Of a DNA stretch of 64,000 nt, positions 10,779-23,136 are shown one piece after another. Source of the stretch: Panax quinquefolius (Eukaryota > Streptophyta > Magnoliopsida > Apiales > Araliaceae); contig CM035164.1 in assembly GCA_020205615.1 (NCBI GenBank), forward strand, positions 2,197,501 through 2,261,500. Reading direction: 5' to 3'. Every line of letters begins with the position of its first letter. Within the stretch, counting starts at the first letter, position 1. The notes under the pieces were generated by a model that ran no database searches, was not told the DNA's origin, and worked only from the letters and a program-made list of their open reading frames with translations. The position numbers were made by a program, and so were the translations under genes.

Positions 10779-12748
10779 GAAGCAAATACATGATGCAAAA
10801 TCAAATACAAACTTCTTTAATCTGACTATCGTGTAAAAATACGACAAAACATATTTGAGTTTTTAAGCGAATATTGTCTTTTAGACAATATCCACTAGAA
10901 ATTTGAAACAAATAATCAAATTAGAACCGAAACACTTTTAAAAATGCATTTAACCACTCAACGATTCCGGCATATGTAAGCGGTTTTAGGTGGGTTGAAT
11001 AACCAAATTTACGGTTCCGATTTGGTTACTAGCCAAAACCGCACGAATAAAACCGAAACCGCACCATGTGTGTGTATGTATGTATTATCTCTAGTAAATT
11101 CTAAAGTTATTTTTCACTTGAAAACGCTCAGAGAAAACCTCAGTCTTGCATTGTCATTTTTTCACCAATTGAAAAAAGATGTTAGAGGTTATAGAGTGAA
11201 AAATTAAGCAATTGGGTTTTGGAATTTCGAATTTGTTTGATGCGTTATTGGAGGGGCTTATAGCTGAGGGGCTCGAGCACTTGATGCATTGGTTAATGTC
11301 AATGCTATAATAGTAATAGTCTAATAGATTATTTTTTCAAATTAGGTATAGTTAGGATTATATTCTATAAGTCCTCCCTGGAATATATGAGATAGAGTTT
11401 CATTGTATCTCCAGTATATACTTTTAATTTTCGGGGAATTAGATAAACATTCTTGCTTGTTATCGAATATATGGTCTCCGTTGTTTTATATAGCGTATAT
11501 TTTAGTTTTAAAGCATGCTTGATATAATTCACATTGCCGACTTTGTTACTAAGTTAATTGCTCAATGTAAGTTTTATGTTAAATTTTATTGAAGGCTTAG
11601 ACTTTTTTGTTGTTTCAATTGATTTTGGGCAAATAGCGCACCAATTAAAACCGCACTTTTGCTTTAAAATCGCACCGCACCAATCACAAGCGATTTTGGG
11701 TGTGGTTTTGAATTTTTCAAACCGCACCTAAGCGGTTTCGGGTGCGGTTTAGACTTCAAATCGCACCATGCTCACCCCTAATATTCACACTCAATGAAGT
11801 CAGCATTACAATTATTATCACACTATTTCACAGAATAGTAAGGACTAGTAAAGCCAATTATCCTGCACCATCACTCCATTTCCCGACTCGTTCCAGCTAT
11901 ATTCTCATTTCCTGAAGAAAACAAAGAAAGAAAAGGGTGAGCTCAACTAGCCCAGTAAGAAATATTATGACTAAGATAATGCAGAATAAATTATCCTTAG
12001 ACTTATCAACAATATGACAACTAATAGAATACAATAGACAACCAGTTTTAGATCAACAACTGCAGCGGAACAAGCAATCCATTAGAAAAGTCAAGTAGAG
12101 CATGATATCTACTATCTTCTATGATTTAAAAAGTTTTTCATCAACTTTATCGGCTGAGACTCGACAATAAATAAACCACATCATTGAATCATCCACACAC
12201 TACTGGGCGAGGATATTCATGTAATCATCGATAGTCATGATTATCTAGAATAATCCACAGTCATAATCATACCAATAATTGTTCATCAATGTACTACGGG
12301 CCATTGAGGACTTTTACCACATCAATTATTGAGTAGTGCCTTCTCACTTAAGAATTAATAATTAAAAAATCGCTTGTATGTAATCTGGTAATGTTTCTTT
12401 ATGCGACCCACGTGTATTCATCGTATTTTAACCAACGAGTATTCTAACGTGTTAATTTGATAGCGATTACGCCGTTATTTATAAAAACTCAAACTAGTCG
12501 TTTTCTTCATCCGACAGTTATTCTGTTACGGAGCCCACAAATGACTGCGCCGTCGTATGAATATTCCCCGACAACAAGAATATTCTACGACCAAACAAAT
12601 ATTCCCCGACAACAATGAGTATTTTATAACCACTTGTGTATTTTGAAAATTTTCATATATTATCCTTAACTTTAACCTTTTATCAATTTAACCATTTACT
12701 GAATAGAAAAATTGAATACTTTTATTTCATAAAATTCGAGGTCTTCTG
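10779..12748 (-). mobile_element. Minus-strand LTR M2, internally deleted, hosting an hAT-like element
   Basis: Starts abruptly at aagcaaatacatg, lacking the LTR terminus. The tail module is split by the hAT-like insertion 10896-11780. After ttttaccacatc (~12330) it jumps straight to attattgagtagtgcc of the shared head, so the promoter and central module are missing. It ends at the damaged terminus gaggtcttctg. It is the leftmost LTR of the M2-M4 tandem array. Confidence 0.75.
10896..11780. mobile_element. Non-autonomous hAT-like element
   Basis: Bounded by an 8-bp duplication, atatccac (10888-10895) and atattcac (11781-11788), 7 of 8 matching; uninterrupted LTR copies read ...acaatatccacactc at this site. 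The right end is ctcacccctaa-type (TAGGGGTGAGC on the other strand), typical of plant hAT non-autonomous elements. The left end TAGAAATTTG keeps only TAG and a few bases. Near both ends lie many copies of aaccgcac or its complement. No transposase motif is visible; the 70-codon frame 10995-11207 shows no domain. Confidence 0.6.
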
Positions 12749-13246
12749 ATCTCTCCTCCTTATGAAATTTCGCCCTCGAAATTTACGTACCTGGTATTTC
12801 GAAGAGTTGAGAATACCTTGCAATCATTTCAGATTCCATCTTCCCTGTCATCATGATTTTTCCATTTCCCATCTCCTGTATTTCAGATATCATTCTAGAA
12901 TACAGCTTCAAAACAAGGGTTAATTGAACAAATTAACATTTCACATAATATCCCGATATTATGACTAACCAACAAATAAGCTTAGGTAGGACACACTAGC
13001 GAAGGATTTACTCATATCACCCCTCCTAGTTCTATTCCCCGATCTCTGCCAGAGACCATATCCCTAAGCTCTAATACCAAATGTGACTCATGTCCCAGCC
13101 GTGGACAGCACCTCATAGTGGTACCTATCAGTTTGCCACCGCAGAACGGCATCCCCTACGGAGAGTCTGGCTTCATTGCATCCCCCATCAACAGGAAGTC
13201 ACCAGATAGAGGCTCGGGGCTCTTTACTTATAGCTCTGATACCAAA
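12749..13246 (-). mobile_element. Mini-internal domain 1 of the M2-M4 array
   Basis: About 500 bp between two LTRs. Read on the minus strand: a PBS, a ~150-bp unrelated segment, a second PBS-like copy, the leader region that precedes gag in other copies, then directly the last codons of the integrase tail (gaaatttcgccctcgaaattt) and the purine-rich end before the LTR. All of gag, protease, RT and nearly all of integrase are absent. It keeps the cis sites (PBS, polypurine region) but no coding capacity, so mobility would need proteins from a relative. Confidence 0.7.
13066..13246 (-). other. Duplicated primer-binding site
   Basis: Two copies of agctctRataccaaatRtgac (13066-13085 and 13230-13250) flank ~150 bp. 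On the minus strand each reads as tttggtat(c/t)agagct, matching the 3' end of initiator tRNA-Met. The copy at 13230 touches LTR M3; the inner copy is preceded by gtcaca, the normal LTR terminus, as if a second LTR end once lay there. Repeated at 17386-17405 and 17543-17560. Confidence 0.65.
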
Positions 13247-14354
13247 TATGACAACCCCAAAATAGGTCCATTCCATCCAACCCATTCTGAGTCGCCAAAT
13301 ACATGGTACAAAAAATAACTACAACTTTATTACAACAATTGTCGTACAAAATACAACAACTCATGTATTGTGAGTTTTTATACAAATATATATATCAACT
13401 GTGACTCTTGACACCAACTTGGGTAGCATGTCACCATGACATCTTACATAAAGGTATAGTCAAAAAAACTATTTTAGAAATTAAAATCTTTGGGAAGTGC
13501 TCAAGAAACCTTACCGTGCATGGGAGGCCGTGCATCTAGGTTATAATAGATATCATATGGCCAGAATTATCCTTGGTTGACCCAATAGACCCCAAAGAAA
13601 AAACGAGAAGATTACTATCATATTCTTTCCAATGGTGAGTCTTCTCTTGACATATCATTATCTCCACTTCTCTCTAATTGAGAATTATACTTCAAACAAA
13701 CACCAAGATTATATAGGTAGTGCTCGTAGATATACTCGTGAAGTGGATGTACCTGACCTGTCTTATGATGACACGAGGTTGTATGTATTTAGACATCTTG
13801 TATGATAGTGGCAAAACACCCTTCCAACGTTGGGTTAGCCTCACCTATTTGATTCACCAAATATAACTACTAAATGATGACAACCGCTTCTATTCCCTAT
13901 TACCCCAGCTCGACCCAAATTCTACTCTATTACACGAAAGGAATTGTGAAGTAAAAGGGTGAAACCCTGACTAACTTCGATAAAAAATATCATGACTAAA
14001 GATAATTAAATTATCAATATCCTTCATCAATAATAAATCAGAGATTTAGAACATATGGTAGATGATAAAAAATTTCAACCATAGTTACAGCGGAACGAGC
14101 AATCCATTAGAAGAGTCAAATAGACCATAAAGCTTATTATTTTCTCCATGTTAAAAGTCCACCAACAATGTTTTATCCTTGTAACATCAATCAACAGTTC
14201 CTATTTACAATCATGTGAATAACTCATAATAATAATTGTAGTTTGAAATGTCTCTTCTCATCTAGGACAAAGATAATTTTATCACTTGTCTTTACCTGAA
14301 ACATCAAAGATCATGGTTATACCAAATCACAGTTCCTGTTCATAATCATACCAA

Positions 14355-14545
14355 TAAATTCATCTTTGCACTACGGGCCAAAGATATTCATTAACAGTTT
14401 CATCTTTTGCTTTCTGAGGCCAAAGATATTCAACAACAGTCATCTTTGCAATACGGGCCAAAGATATTCATCAACAATTCATCTTTGCACTTGGGCCAAA
14501 GATATTCAATAACAATTCATCTTTTGCTTCTGGGCCAAAGATATT
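14355..14545 (-). repeat. ~40-bp leader repeats in M3
   Basis: Five units with aaagatatt(c/a)a at about 14380, 14422, 14460, 14498 and 14537, a period near 40 bp, each preceded by catcttttgc or catctttgcac. Confidence 0.75.
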
Positions 14546-15860
14546 AATATCTCAAATAAATATATAATCATTACAAAATCTATATAAACCATAATTATAA
14601 CCATGTTGATCAATTCACCTTTTGCACTTAAGCTAAAAATATTCAATTGTAAATTCAATAGTGGCGATCATACTAGTCACAATTCATCTTTGCACTCTTG
14701 GCCAAAGAGAACCCATAGTCATGATCATACCAATAATCTACCCATCTTTACACTCAAGTCAAAGAGAAATTTCATCATCATGGTTATAAAAATGTTATAT
14801 ATAATAGTAAAATCAATATAATCAAAACATTTAGATTTAATCTCAAGAGTAATATTCATAAATCAACTATAATTTGGTTAGAAAAAGATACCAATTTTGT
14901 CATGAATAGTATAGTAACCCATGAATAGTAAACCCGACACAAAAAGGTAGAAATTCCACAATAAAATTCATACCAATATTTCGGTATAATGATATTGAAA
15001 TAACATTTCTTAAACTTATAAATAATTTATTTTTATTGTTTACACTTTACTAAATAATGCATTTAATCATCCTAAAATTCCAAACTCATAAGATTTCATC
15101 ACCAATAACCAAAACCCTCATAAAAAATCTGTATATACCTCATATATGATTCTCAAGCATAAAATCATATTTTCCAATTTTCTTCCTTCACACAACATAT
15201 TTAATTCATTTACTCATAACTAGTCTATTTTCATGAAAATACCAAATCGGTTCAAAAATATTTCTTTTACTAGATTTTAGCATAATATAGTCCCACATTG
15301 AACATATATTTTTCTCAAAATTTTAAAATTCATTTACTATTTTTCATATGGCCAAAACCGTCGAATATTTAGACATTTATCATAAATTGTACTCTTGTCT
15401 AAAAATTTCTAAATTCACAGAGTACACTGATATTATATAGATGTACTCCCAATAAAAATTTTATCAATTTTGGAGTTAACCACAAGGAGTTATAAGCGGT
15501 TACTTTTAAAATAGTCTTTTCCCGTAAAATTCATAACTCTTAATCTATACATCCAAAAATCGCTATTTTTGGACACAATCAAGAAAACTCATCAAATTAT
15601 CATTTCAAATTTTTCCAAAATTTTTTTGAAGGTCGAAAAATTACTGAAACCGAAAAATATAACAACCATAAAATCCTTACTATCCCTTTACCTCAAAAGA
15701 GCATCATTTAATCGGATATCGATATATTATTTGAAGGAAACTTGCAGACCGAATAACAACTCACCAAGTATCTAAATACTCACAAAATACACTCGATAAT
15801 CTAGAGAGAAAAGAGAAAACTTATGAATTACGGTGTGATTTTCATTCTAACTTAGCCCTC

Positions 15861-15868
15861 TATTTATA
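15861..15868 (-). promoter_or_regulatory. TATA box of LTR M3
   Basis: tatttata (tataaata on the minus strand) followed on that strand by gagggctaagttagaat, a leader start shared with M4, M7, M8 and M10 but different from the gctcattcc leaders. Confidence 0.55.
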
Positions 15869-17063
15869 GGAAAATGTTAAGACGAAAGCAGACTTGATCT
15901 GCTACACGATGGCTTTACTCGCTACTATTCCACCCACCAAAAATCAGCCATCTTCCCCAAACAACCAAAAGTGGGGCCCACCCATTTCTAGAATTTTCCA
16001 CCAAAATCATTTATAAACCTAATTTCCGAATCAGTCACCTCTTAAAATTCATAACAAATTATTCATTCATTTTTAACGGTTCAAAATTTGTGAACATATA
16101 CTCAACTTATATATGTATAACATATCTAAAAATTATAACGATCCAACGGTCATATTAAAAATTATAACTCACACAATAAAGCTGTAAGAACACTGATTTG
16201 ATCTTTTAATACCTCCAATCCGACAAAATACTGATAAAATACCTCAATATTAATTCCTTCATTTATAACCACATAAATACATCCATCATTTATATTCGCA
16301 TCAAATAAATATTTCCTTATCATATAAATCAATAATTAATTATTCAAAAATAATATTACGTAATCACATTTATGACAACGAATTTCCTTCCCGGGAAAGA
16401 GGGCTTCAGATAAGGATTTCTCCTTACTGGCGCGTAATTAGGTGACCAAACCTCTCCTTGACAGAACTTTCTAGACATTACCAATAATGCTATCTAATAA
16501 TATTATTCCAAATAATATGAATTATTGATCTGATAATGGAGATGCTGAGCAGTGACAATTATTGAACAACAATAATTTAAAATATCAACGCTGCAATTAT
16601 TGAACCAATAAAATAAAATATTGAGCGATAATTCTTTGTAACAATTATTGATTAGTGCCTTCTCACGTAAAATTAATAATTGAAAAAATCATGCAATATA
16701 TATCGTGTCTTCTTGTCAACCACAGCGTATTCTTCGTATTTTAACCAATGGGTATTTCAGCGATGTTACTTGATGAACGATTACTACGTTATTTATAAAA
16801 AATCAAACTTGTCGTTTTCTTCATCCGATGGTTATTACATTACGGGGCCCGAAATGATATAACTGTCGTCGTCGAATATTCCCCGAAAGCAAGAATATTC
16901 CACGACCAAACGAATATTCCCCGACAACAATGAGTATTTTATAACCACTTGTGTATTTTAAAAAATTTCATATATTACCCTTAACTTTAACATTTTATCA
17001 ATTTAACCATTTACTAAATAGAAAAATTGAATAATTTTATTTCATAAAATTTGGGGTCTTCTA

Positions 17064-17557
17064 ATCTCCTCCTTATGAAATTTAAGCCCTCGAAATTTAC
17101 GTGCACAGTATTTCAAAGAGTTGAGAATACCTTGCTTTCATTTCAGATTCCATCTTCCCTGTCATCATGATATCTCCATTGCTCATCTCCTGTATTTCAG
17201 ATATCATTCTAGAATACAGTTTCAAAACAAGGGTTAATTGAACAAATTAATATTTCACATAATATCCCGATATTATGACTAACCAACAAATAAGCTTAGG
17301 TAGGACACACTAGCGAAGGATTTACTCATCTCTCCCATCCTAATTCTATTCCCCGATCTCCGCCAGAGACCATATCCCTAAGCTCTGATACCAAATGTGA
17401 CTCATGTCCCAACCGTGGACAGCACCTCACAAATGGTACTGTCGGTTTGCCATTATGCAGCGAGCATCCCTACGAGAGTCCAGCCATTTGCATCCCCATC
17501 AACAGGAAGTCACCAGATAGAGGCTCGGGGCTCTTTACTTATAGCTCTGATACCAAA
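17064..17557 (-). mobile_element. Mini-internal domain 2 of the M2-M4 array
   Basis: Near-duplicate of 12749-13246 in the same order: integrase-tail remnant with purine tract, gag-leader remnant (gcttaggtaggacacac), PBS-like copy, ~150-bp segment, and the LTR-adjacent PBS. The distance between equivalent points of the two copies is about 4.31 kb, one LTR plus one mini-domain. The opposite-strand ORFs 13118-13318 and 17447-17629 match each other only because the unit is duplicated. Confidence 0.7.
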
Positions 17558-20500
17558 TATGACAACCCCAAAATAGGTCCATTCCATCCAACCCATTCTG
17601 AGTCGCCAAATACATGGTACAAAAAATAACTACAACTTTATTACAACAATTGTCGTGCAAAATACAACAACTCATGTGTTGTGAGTTTTTATACAAATAT
17701 ATATATCAACTGTGACTCTTGACACCAACTTGGGTAGCATGTCACCATGACATCTTACATAAAGGTATAGTAAAAAAAAACTATTTTAGAAATTAAAATC
17801 TTTGAGAAGTGCTCAAGGAAACCTTCGTACATGGGAGGCCATGCATCTAGGTTATAATAGATATCATATGGCCACAGAATTATCCTTGGTTGATTGATAG
17901 ACCCCCCAAAGAAAAACGAAGATTACTATCATATTCTTTCCAATGGTGAGTCTTCTCTTGACATATCATTATCTCCACTTTGTCTCTAATTGAGAATTAT
18001 ACTTCAAACAAACACCAAGATTATATAGGTAGTGCTTTCGTAGATATACTCGAAGAAGTGGATGTACACAACCCCGGTCTTATGATAACACGAGGTTGTA
18101 TGTCTTTAGACATCTTGTATGATAGTGGCAAAACACCCTTCCAATGTTAGGTTCGCCTCACCCTATTTGATTCACCAAATATAACTACTAAATGATGACC
18201 ACCGTTCTATTCTCCTGTTACCCCCGCTCGACCCAGCTACACTCCTATTACCTAAAAGGAATTGTGAAGTAAAAGGGTGAGCACAACTAGCTCAGTAAAA
18301 AATATCATGACTAAAGATAATTAAATTATCAATAGCCTTCATCAATAATAAATCAAAGATTTAGAACATATGGTAGATGATAAAAAATTTCAACCATAGT
18401 TGAATGTGAACGAAGCGATCCATTAGAAGAGTCTAATAGACCATAAAGTTTATTATCTTCTCCATGTTAAAAGTCCACCAACAATATTTTATCCCTGTAA
18501 CATCAATCAACAGTTCTTGTCCGTAATCATGTGAATAACTCATAATCATAATTGTAGTTCTAAATTTCTCTTCTCATCCAGGACAAAGATAATTTTTTCA
18601 CATGTCTTTACCTGAAACATCAAAGATCATGGTTATACCAAATCACAGTTCCTGTTCATAATCATACCAATAAATTCATCTTAAAGCACTACAAGCCTTC
18701 TGGACAAAGATATTCATTAATGAGTTCATCTTTTGCACTCTTGGCAAAAGATATTCAATAACAGTCATCATCTTTTTCTACTACGGGCCAAAGATATTCA
18801 TCAACAATTCATCTTTGCACTTCGTGCCAAAGATATTCAATAACATTCATCTTTGCACTACAGGCGAAATATTGAAGATATTAATATCTCAAAGAAATAT
18901 ATAATCATTTCAAAATATATATAAACCATAATTATAACCATGTTGATTAATTCACCTTTGCACTTAAGCTAAAAATATTCAATTGTAAATTCAATGGTCA
19001 TGATCATACTAGTCACAATTCATCTTTGCACTACTAGTCAAAGAGAACCCATAGTCATGATCATACCAATAATCTCCCCATCTTTACACTCAAGTCAAAG
19101 AGAAATTTTATCATTAGGGTTATAAAAATGTTATATATAATAGTAAAATCAATATAATCAAAATATCTAGATTTAATCTCAAGAGTAATATACATAAATC
19201 AACTATAATTTGGTTAGAAAAAGAAACCAATTTTGTCATGAATAGTAACTCGTGAATAGTAACCCATAAATAATAAACCTGACACAAAAAGGTAGAAATT
19301 CCACAATAAAATTTATACCAATATTTCGGTATAATGATATTGAAATAACATTTCTTAAACTTATAAACAATTTATTTTAATTGTTTACACTTTACTAAAT
19401 AATGCATTTAATCATCCTAAAATTCCAAACTCATAAGATTTCATCACCAATAACCAAAACCCTCATCAAAAATCTGCATATACCTCGTATATGATTCTCA
19501 AGCATAAAATCATATTTTCCAATTTTCTTCCGTCACTTAACATATTTAATTCATTTACTCATAACTAGTCCATTTTCATGAAAAATACCAAATCAGTTCC
19601 AAAAATATTTCTTTTTTGGTATTTAGCATAATATAGTCCCACATTGAACATATATTTTTCTCATAATTTTTAAAATTCATTTACTATTTTTCATATGGCC
19701 AAAACCATCGAATATTTAGACATTTATCATAAATTGTACTCTTGTCTAAAAATTCCGAAATTCATAGAGCACACTGATATTATATAGATGTACTCCTAAT
19801 AAGAATTTCATCAATTTTGGAGTTAACTATAAGGAGTTATAAGTGGTTACATTTAAAATAGTCTTTTCCCGTAAAATTCATAACTCTTAATCTATACATC
19901 CAAAAATTGCCATTTTTGGACACAATCAAGAAAACTCATCAAATTATCATTTTAAATTTTTCCAAAATTTTGAAGGTCGGAAAAATTACGAAACCGAGAA
20001 ACATAACAACCCTTAAAATCCTTTTACTATCCTTACCTCAAAAAGACAAGACTTGGATGGATATCGGATATGACATTTGAAGGAAACTTGCAGACCGATG
20101 AATAGCAACTCACCAAGTATCTAAATACTCACAAAATACACTCGATAATCTAGAGAGAAAAGAGAAAACTTATGAATTACGGTGTGATTTTCAATTCTAA
20201 CTTAGCCCTCTATTTATAGGAAAATATTATGCACGTCAAGCAAACTTGACTGCTACTTTGATGGCTTTACCTGCTACTAATCCACCCACCAAAAATCAAC
20301 CATCTTCCCCAACAACCAAAAGTGGGGCCCACCCATTTCTAGAATTTTCCACCAAAATCATTTATAAACCTAATTTAGAATCGATCACTCTTAAAATTCA
20401 TAACAAATTATTCGTTCATTTTTAACGATTCAAAATTTGTGAACATATACTCAACTTATATATGTATAACATATCCAAAAATCACAACGATCCAACGGTC

Positions 20501-21422
20501 AGATTAAAAATTATAACTCACACAATTAAGCTGTAAGAACACTGATTTGATCTTTTAATACCTTCAATCCGACAAAATACTGATAAAATACCTCAATATT
20601 AATTCCTTCATTTATAATCACATAAATAAATCCATCATTTATATTCGCATCAAATAAATATTTTCTTATCATATAAATCAATAATTAATTATTCACAAAT
20701 AATATTACAGAATCACATTTATGACAACCAGGCTGTTCCCAGGAAAGAGGAGGCTTTCCAATAAGGATTTCTCCTTACTGGCGCGCAATTAGGTGACCAA
20801 ACCTCTCATTGACAGAACTTTCTAGAAATTGCCAATAATGCTATCTAATAATATTATTCCAAATAATATGAATTATTGATCTGATAATGGAGATGCTGAG
20901 CAGTGACAATTATTGAACAACAATAATTTAAAATATCAACGCAACAATTATTGAACTAATAAAATAAAATATTGAACAGTAATTACTGTAACAATTATTG
21001 AGTAGTGCCTTCTCACGTAAGAATCAATAATTGAAAAATACTTATCGCAATCTGAGGTAATAGCCATCTTGTCTGCAACCACGCGTATTCGTTTTTTTTA
21101 ACCACCGGGTATTCCAACAGTGTTAATGGTAACGATTACGCCGTTATTTATAAAAACTCAAACTTGTCGTTTTCTTCATCCGAATGATTTATTACATTAC
21201 AGGCCACAAAATGATCGTGTGTCATTGTCATTTAATATTCCCCGATAGCAAGAATATTCCACGACCAAACGAATATTCCCCGACAACAATGAGTATTTTA
21301 TAACCACTTGCGTATTTTGAAAAAATTCATATATTACCCTTAACTTTAACCTTTTATCAATTTAATCATTTACTGAATAGAAAAATTGAATACTTTTATT
21401 TCATAAAATTCGGGGTCTTACA
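17558..21422 (-). mobile_element. Minus-strand LTR M4 (long subtype)
   Basis: Same module order as M3 with small differences, ending in the intact terminus cggggtcttaca. Leader repeats at 18675-18870, TATA box tatttata at 20211. It is the rightmost LTR of the tandem array. The next base begins a fragment of another LTR (M5), so the array probably inserted into M5; the left flank is rearranged, so the target duplication (candidate gatta on the right) cannot be checked. Confidence 0.8.
18675..18870 (-). repeat. ~40-bp leader repeats in M4
   Basis: Same array as 14355-14545 with about five units. Base differences between the two arrays fall mostly in the ctacgggcc segment, while aaagatattca is almost unchanged. 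Confidence 0.7.
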
Positions 21423-23136
21423 GATTAGTACCCCGTGAATAGTACTCATGAATAGTACTTTGTGAATAGTACCCGTGAATAGTACTTTGTGAATAGTACT
21501 CATAAAAGGAAAATACAAAAGAAAACGATATTCCATGGCGAGTACAAAAGAAAGGATATCTCATATGATTATAATAGAATATACTGAAGCGCAAATAGAT
21601 TTTCATCCGCATACGCGTAATCCACGTAGATAGATCATTTCCACAATTTAATAAAGAATGAATCTGAAGGTCATTCACCATGAATCTTGCTAGAGTCCAG
21701 CGTGAGACATATTATTCAAATGTAATAATAAAGAATGGAATAACGAAGAATTTCACCACGTAAATGCGGTAGTCGCGTGTGACAAAGTTATTCCAATGAA
21801 TAATAAAGAATTGAATAACAACCCTTACGAGTATTGAAGAAAATAACTCTCTCCATGAATACGAAAGAAATAATACCCCTTACCTCAAAAGAAGACTGGA
21901 TACTGGAATAGTGAAGTAGCAAAATACTCTTCTTCTTTCTCTCTATAGCTTCTCTATCTATAAATGCTCTTGTGAGTCTTAGTGAATTGGTGAGAATGAA
22001 AGAAGAATGAGCTCTATTTATAGGAAAACATAGTTTTGATAATTGCACGTTTTGGGGCTCAAAATATTACAGTATAATACCTTCATCTCTTCCTTCATTT
22101 TTAATTTAGTCCTGCAAATATTATCAAACTTGTACCACCTCCCCTTATAGTATATCATGTGACTCAATAGTTCTATACATGTGAAAAAAATAATTACAGT
22201 AAGTATAGTACCTTCATCTATACCTCAATTTTTAATTTAGTCATGGAAGTATTATTAATTTTGCACCACCTCCCATAATAGTACATGCATGTGAATCAAT
22301 AGTTATAAGCATGTGAATTAATAACAATTACTTGCTCATTTATCCGATTAATTACCTGATTGGTCAATATTACCTCCAAACATCAATTATTATCAGAATA
22401 GATGTCGATTTCCACTAACACTAATAATCCCAACACAATAGAAATATCAATTTCATCTTTAATCAACACGAACTTATTCATCATTAATATTATAACTCAC
22501 AATATTTAACAACCAGATCATTCCCAGAAAAGAGGGAGCCTTCCGATAAGGATTTCTCCTATTGGCGCCTGAATTAGGTGACCAAACCTCTCCTCGTGTA
22601 ACTTTCTGACATCGTCAATATATTGCAAATAATAATATGAATAACTTTGTCGTCTCAATTATTGATTTAATAATATAAAATATTATGCAGATGATACTAT
22701 GACAATAATTGAATCAATAATATGATAGATATTATGCAGCAATTACTGTATCAATAATTGAGTATAAATGGGTGACTTCTCACGTAAGCATCAATACAGT
22801 GTGCTACTATGCAACCACGCGTATTACTGTACTTTTATTACCGGGTAGTTCAACGATAATTTTTTTGCCGTTATTTTAAAAAATATTTCGGTCGTTTTCT
22901 AACTACGACAGTACCTTTGTTGTGGGGTCCACCAATGATTGTGTCGTCGCACGAATATTCTATGTTAAAACGAATATTCCCCGACACAACGAATATTTTA
23001 TATCAAATTGCTTACTGTGCCAAATTTTCAAATGTCACCCTTAACTTTAACATTTATCAATATAACCATTTACTAAATAAAATAATAATTATAAGAAAAT
23101 TGAATACTTTCATTTCATAAAATTCGGGGTCTTACA
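21423..23136 (-). mobile_element. Partial minus-strand LTR M5 (distinct U3 subtype)
   Basis: Begins inside the leader with gaatagtac repeats (21426-21505), continues through hairpin-type units (gaatggaataac, 21690-21830), a TATA box at 22015-22022 (tatttata, next to gagctc) and a U3 with atgtg-rich stretches (22130-22330), and ends cggggtcttaca. The tail half is missing. The U3 matches fragments F3 and P5, which belong to the same subtype on the plus strand. Confidence 0.75.
21426..21505 (-). repeat. ~16-bp gaatagtac tandem repeat in M5
   Basis: About five units of gtgaatagtac(c/t) with short variable links. In M5 this array and the hairpin-type units occur in the same leader. Confidence 0.7.

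Larger units (their letters stand above)
13247..17063 (-). mobile_element. Minus-strand LTR M3 (long subtype, ~3.8 kb)
   Basis: Starts tatgacaaccccaaaatagg and ends ttggggtcttcta. Longer than the 2.4-2.7 kb LTRs because it has a different tail module (about 13395-13960) in place of the foldback tail and a longer transcribed part (about 14900-15830). Contains ~40-bp leader repeats (14355-14545) and a minus-strand TATA box at 15861. It is the middle LTR of the array, serving as 5' LTR of one mini-element and 3' LTR of the next, and visibly very similar to M4. Confidence 0.8.

Noticed and set aside
13118..13318. Matching ORFs at 13118-13318 and 17447-17629
   Set aside because: They lie on the strand opposite to the element and match only because the mini-internal unit is duplicated; they run across PBS and LTR end.
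14355..14545. CRISPR-like repeat-spacer appearance
   Set aside because: Units are diverged, spacers are variants of each other, and the same array recurs inside several plant LTRs; no cas-like gene.
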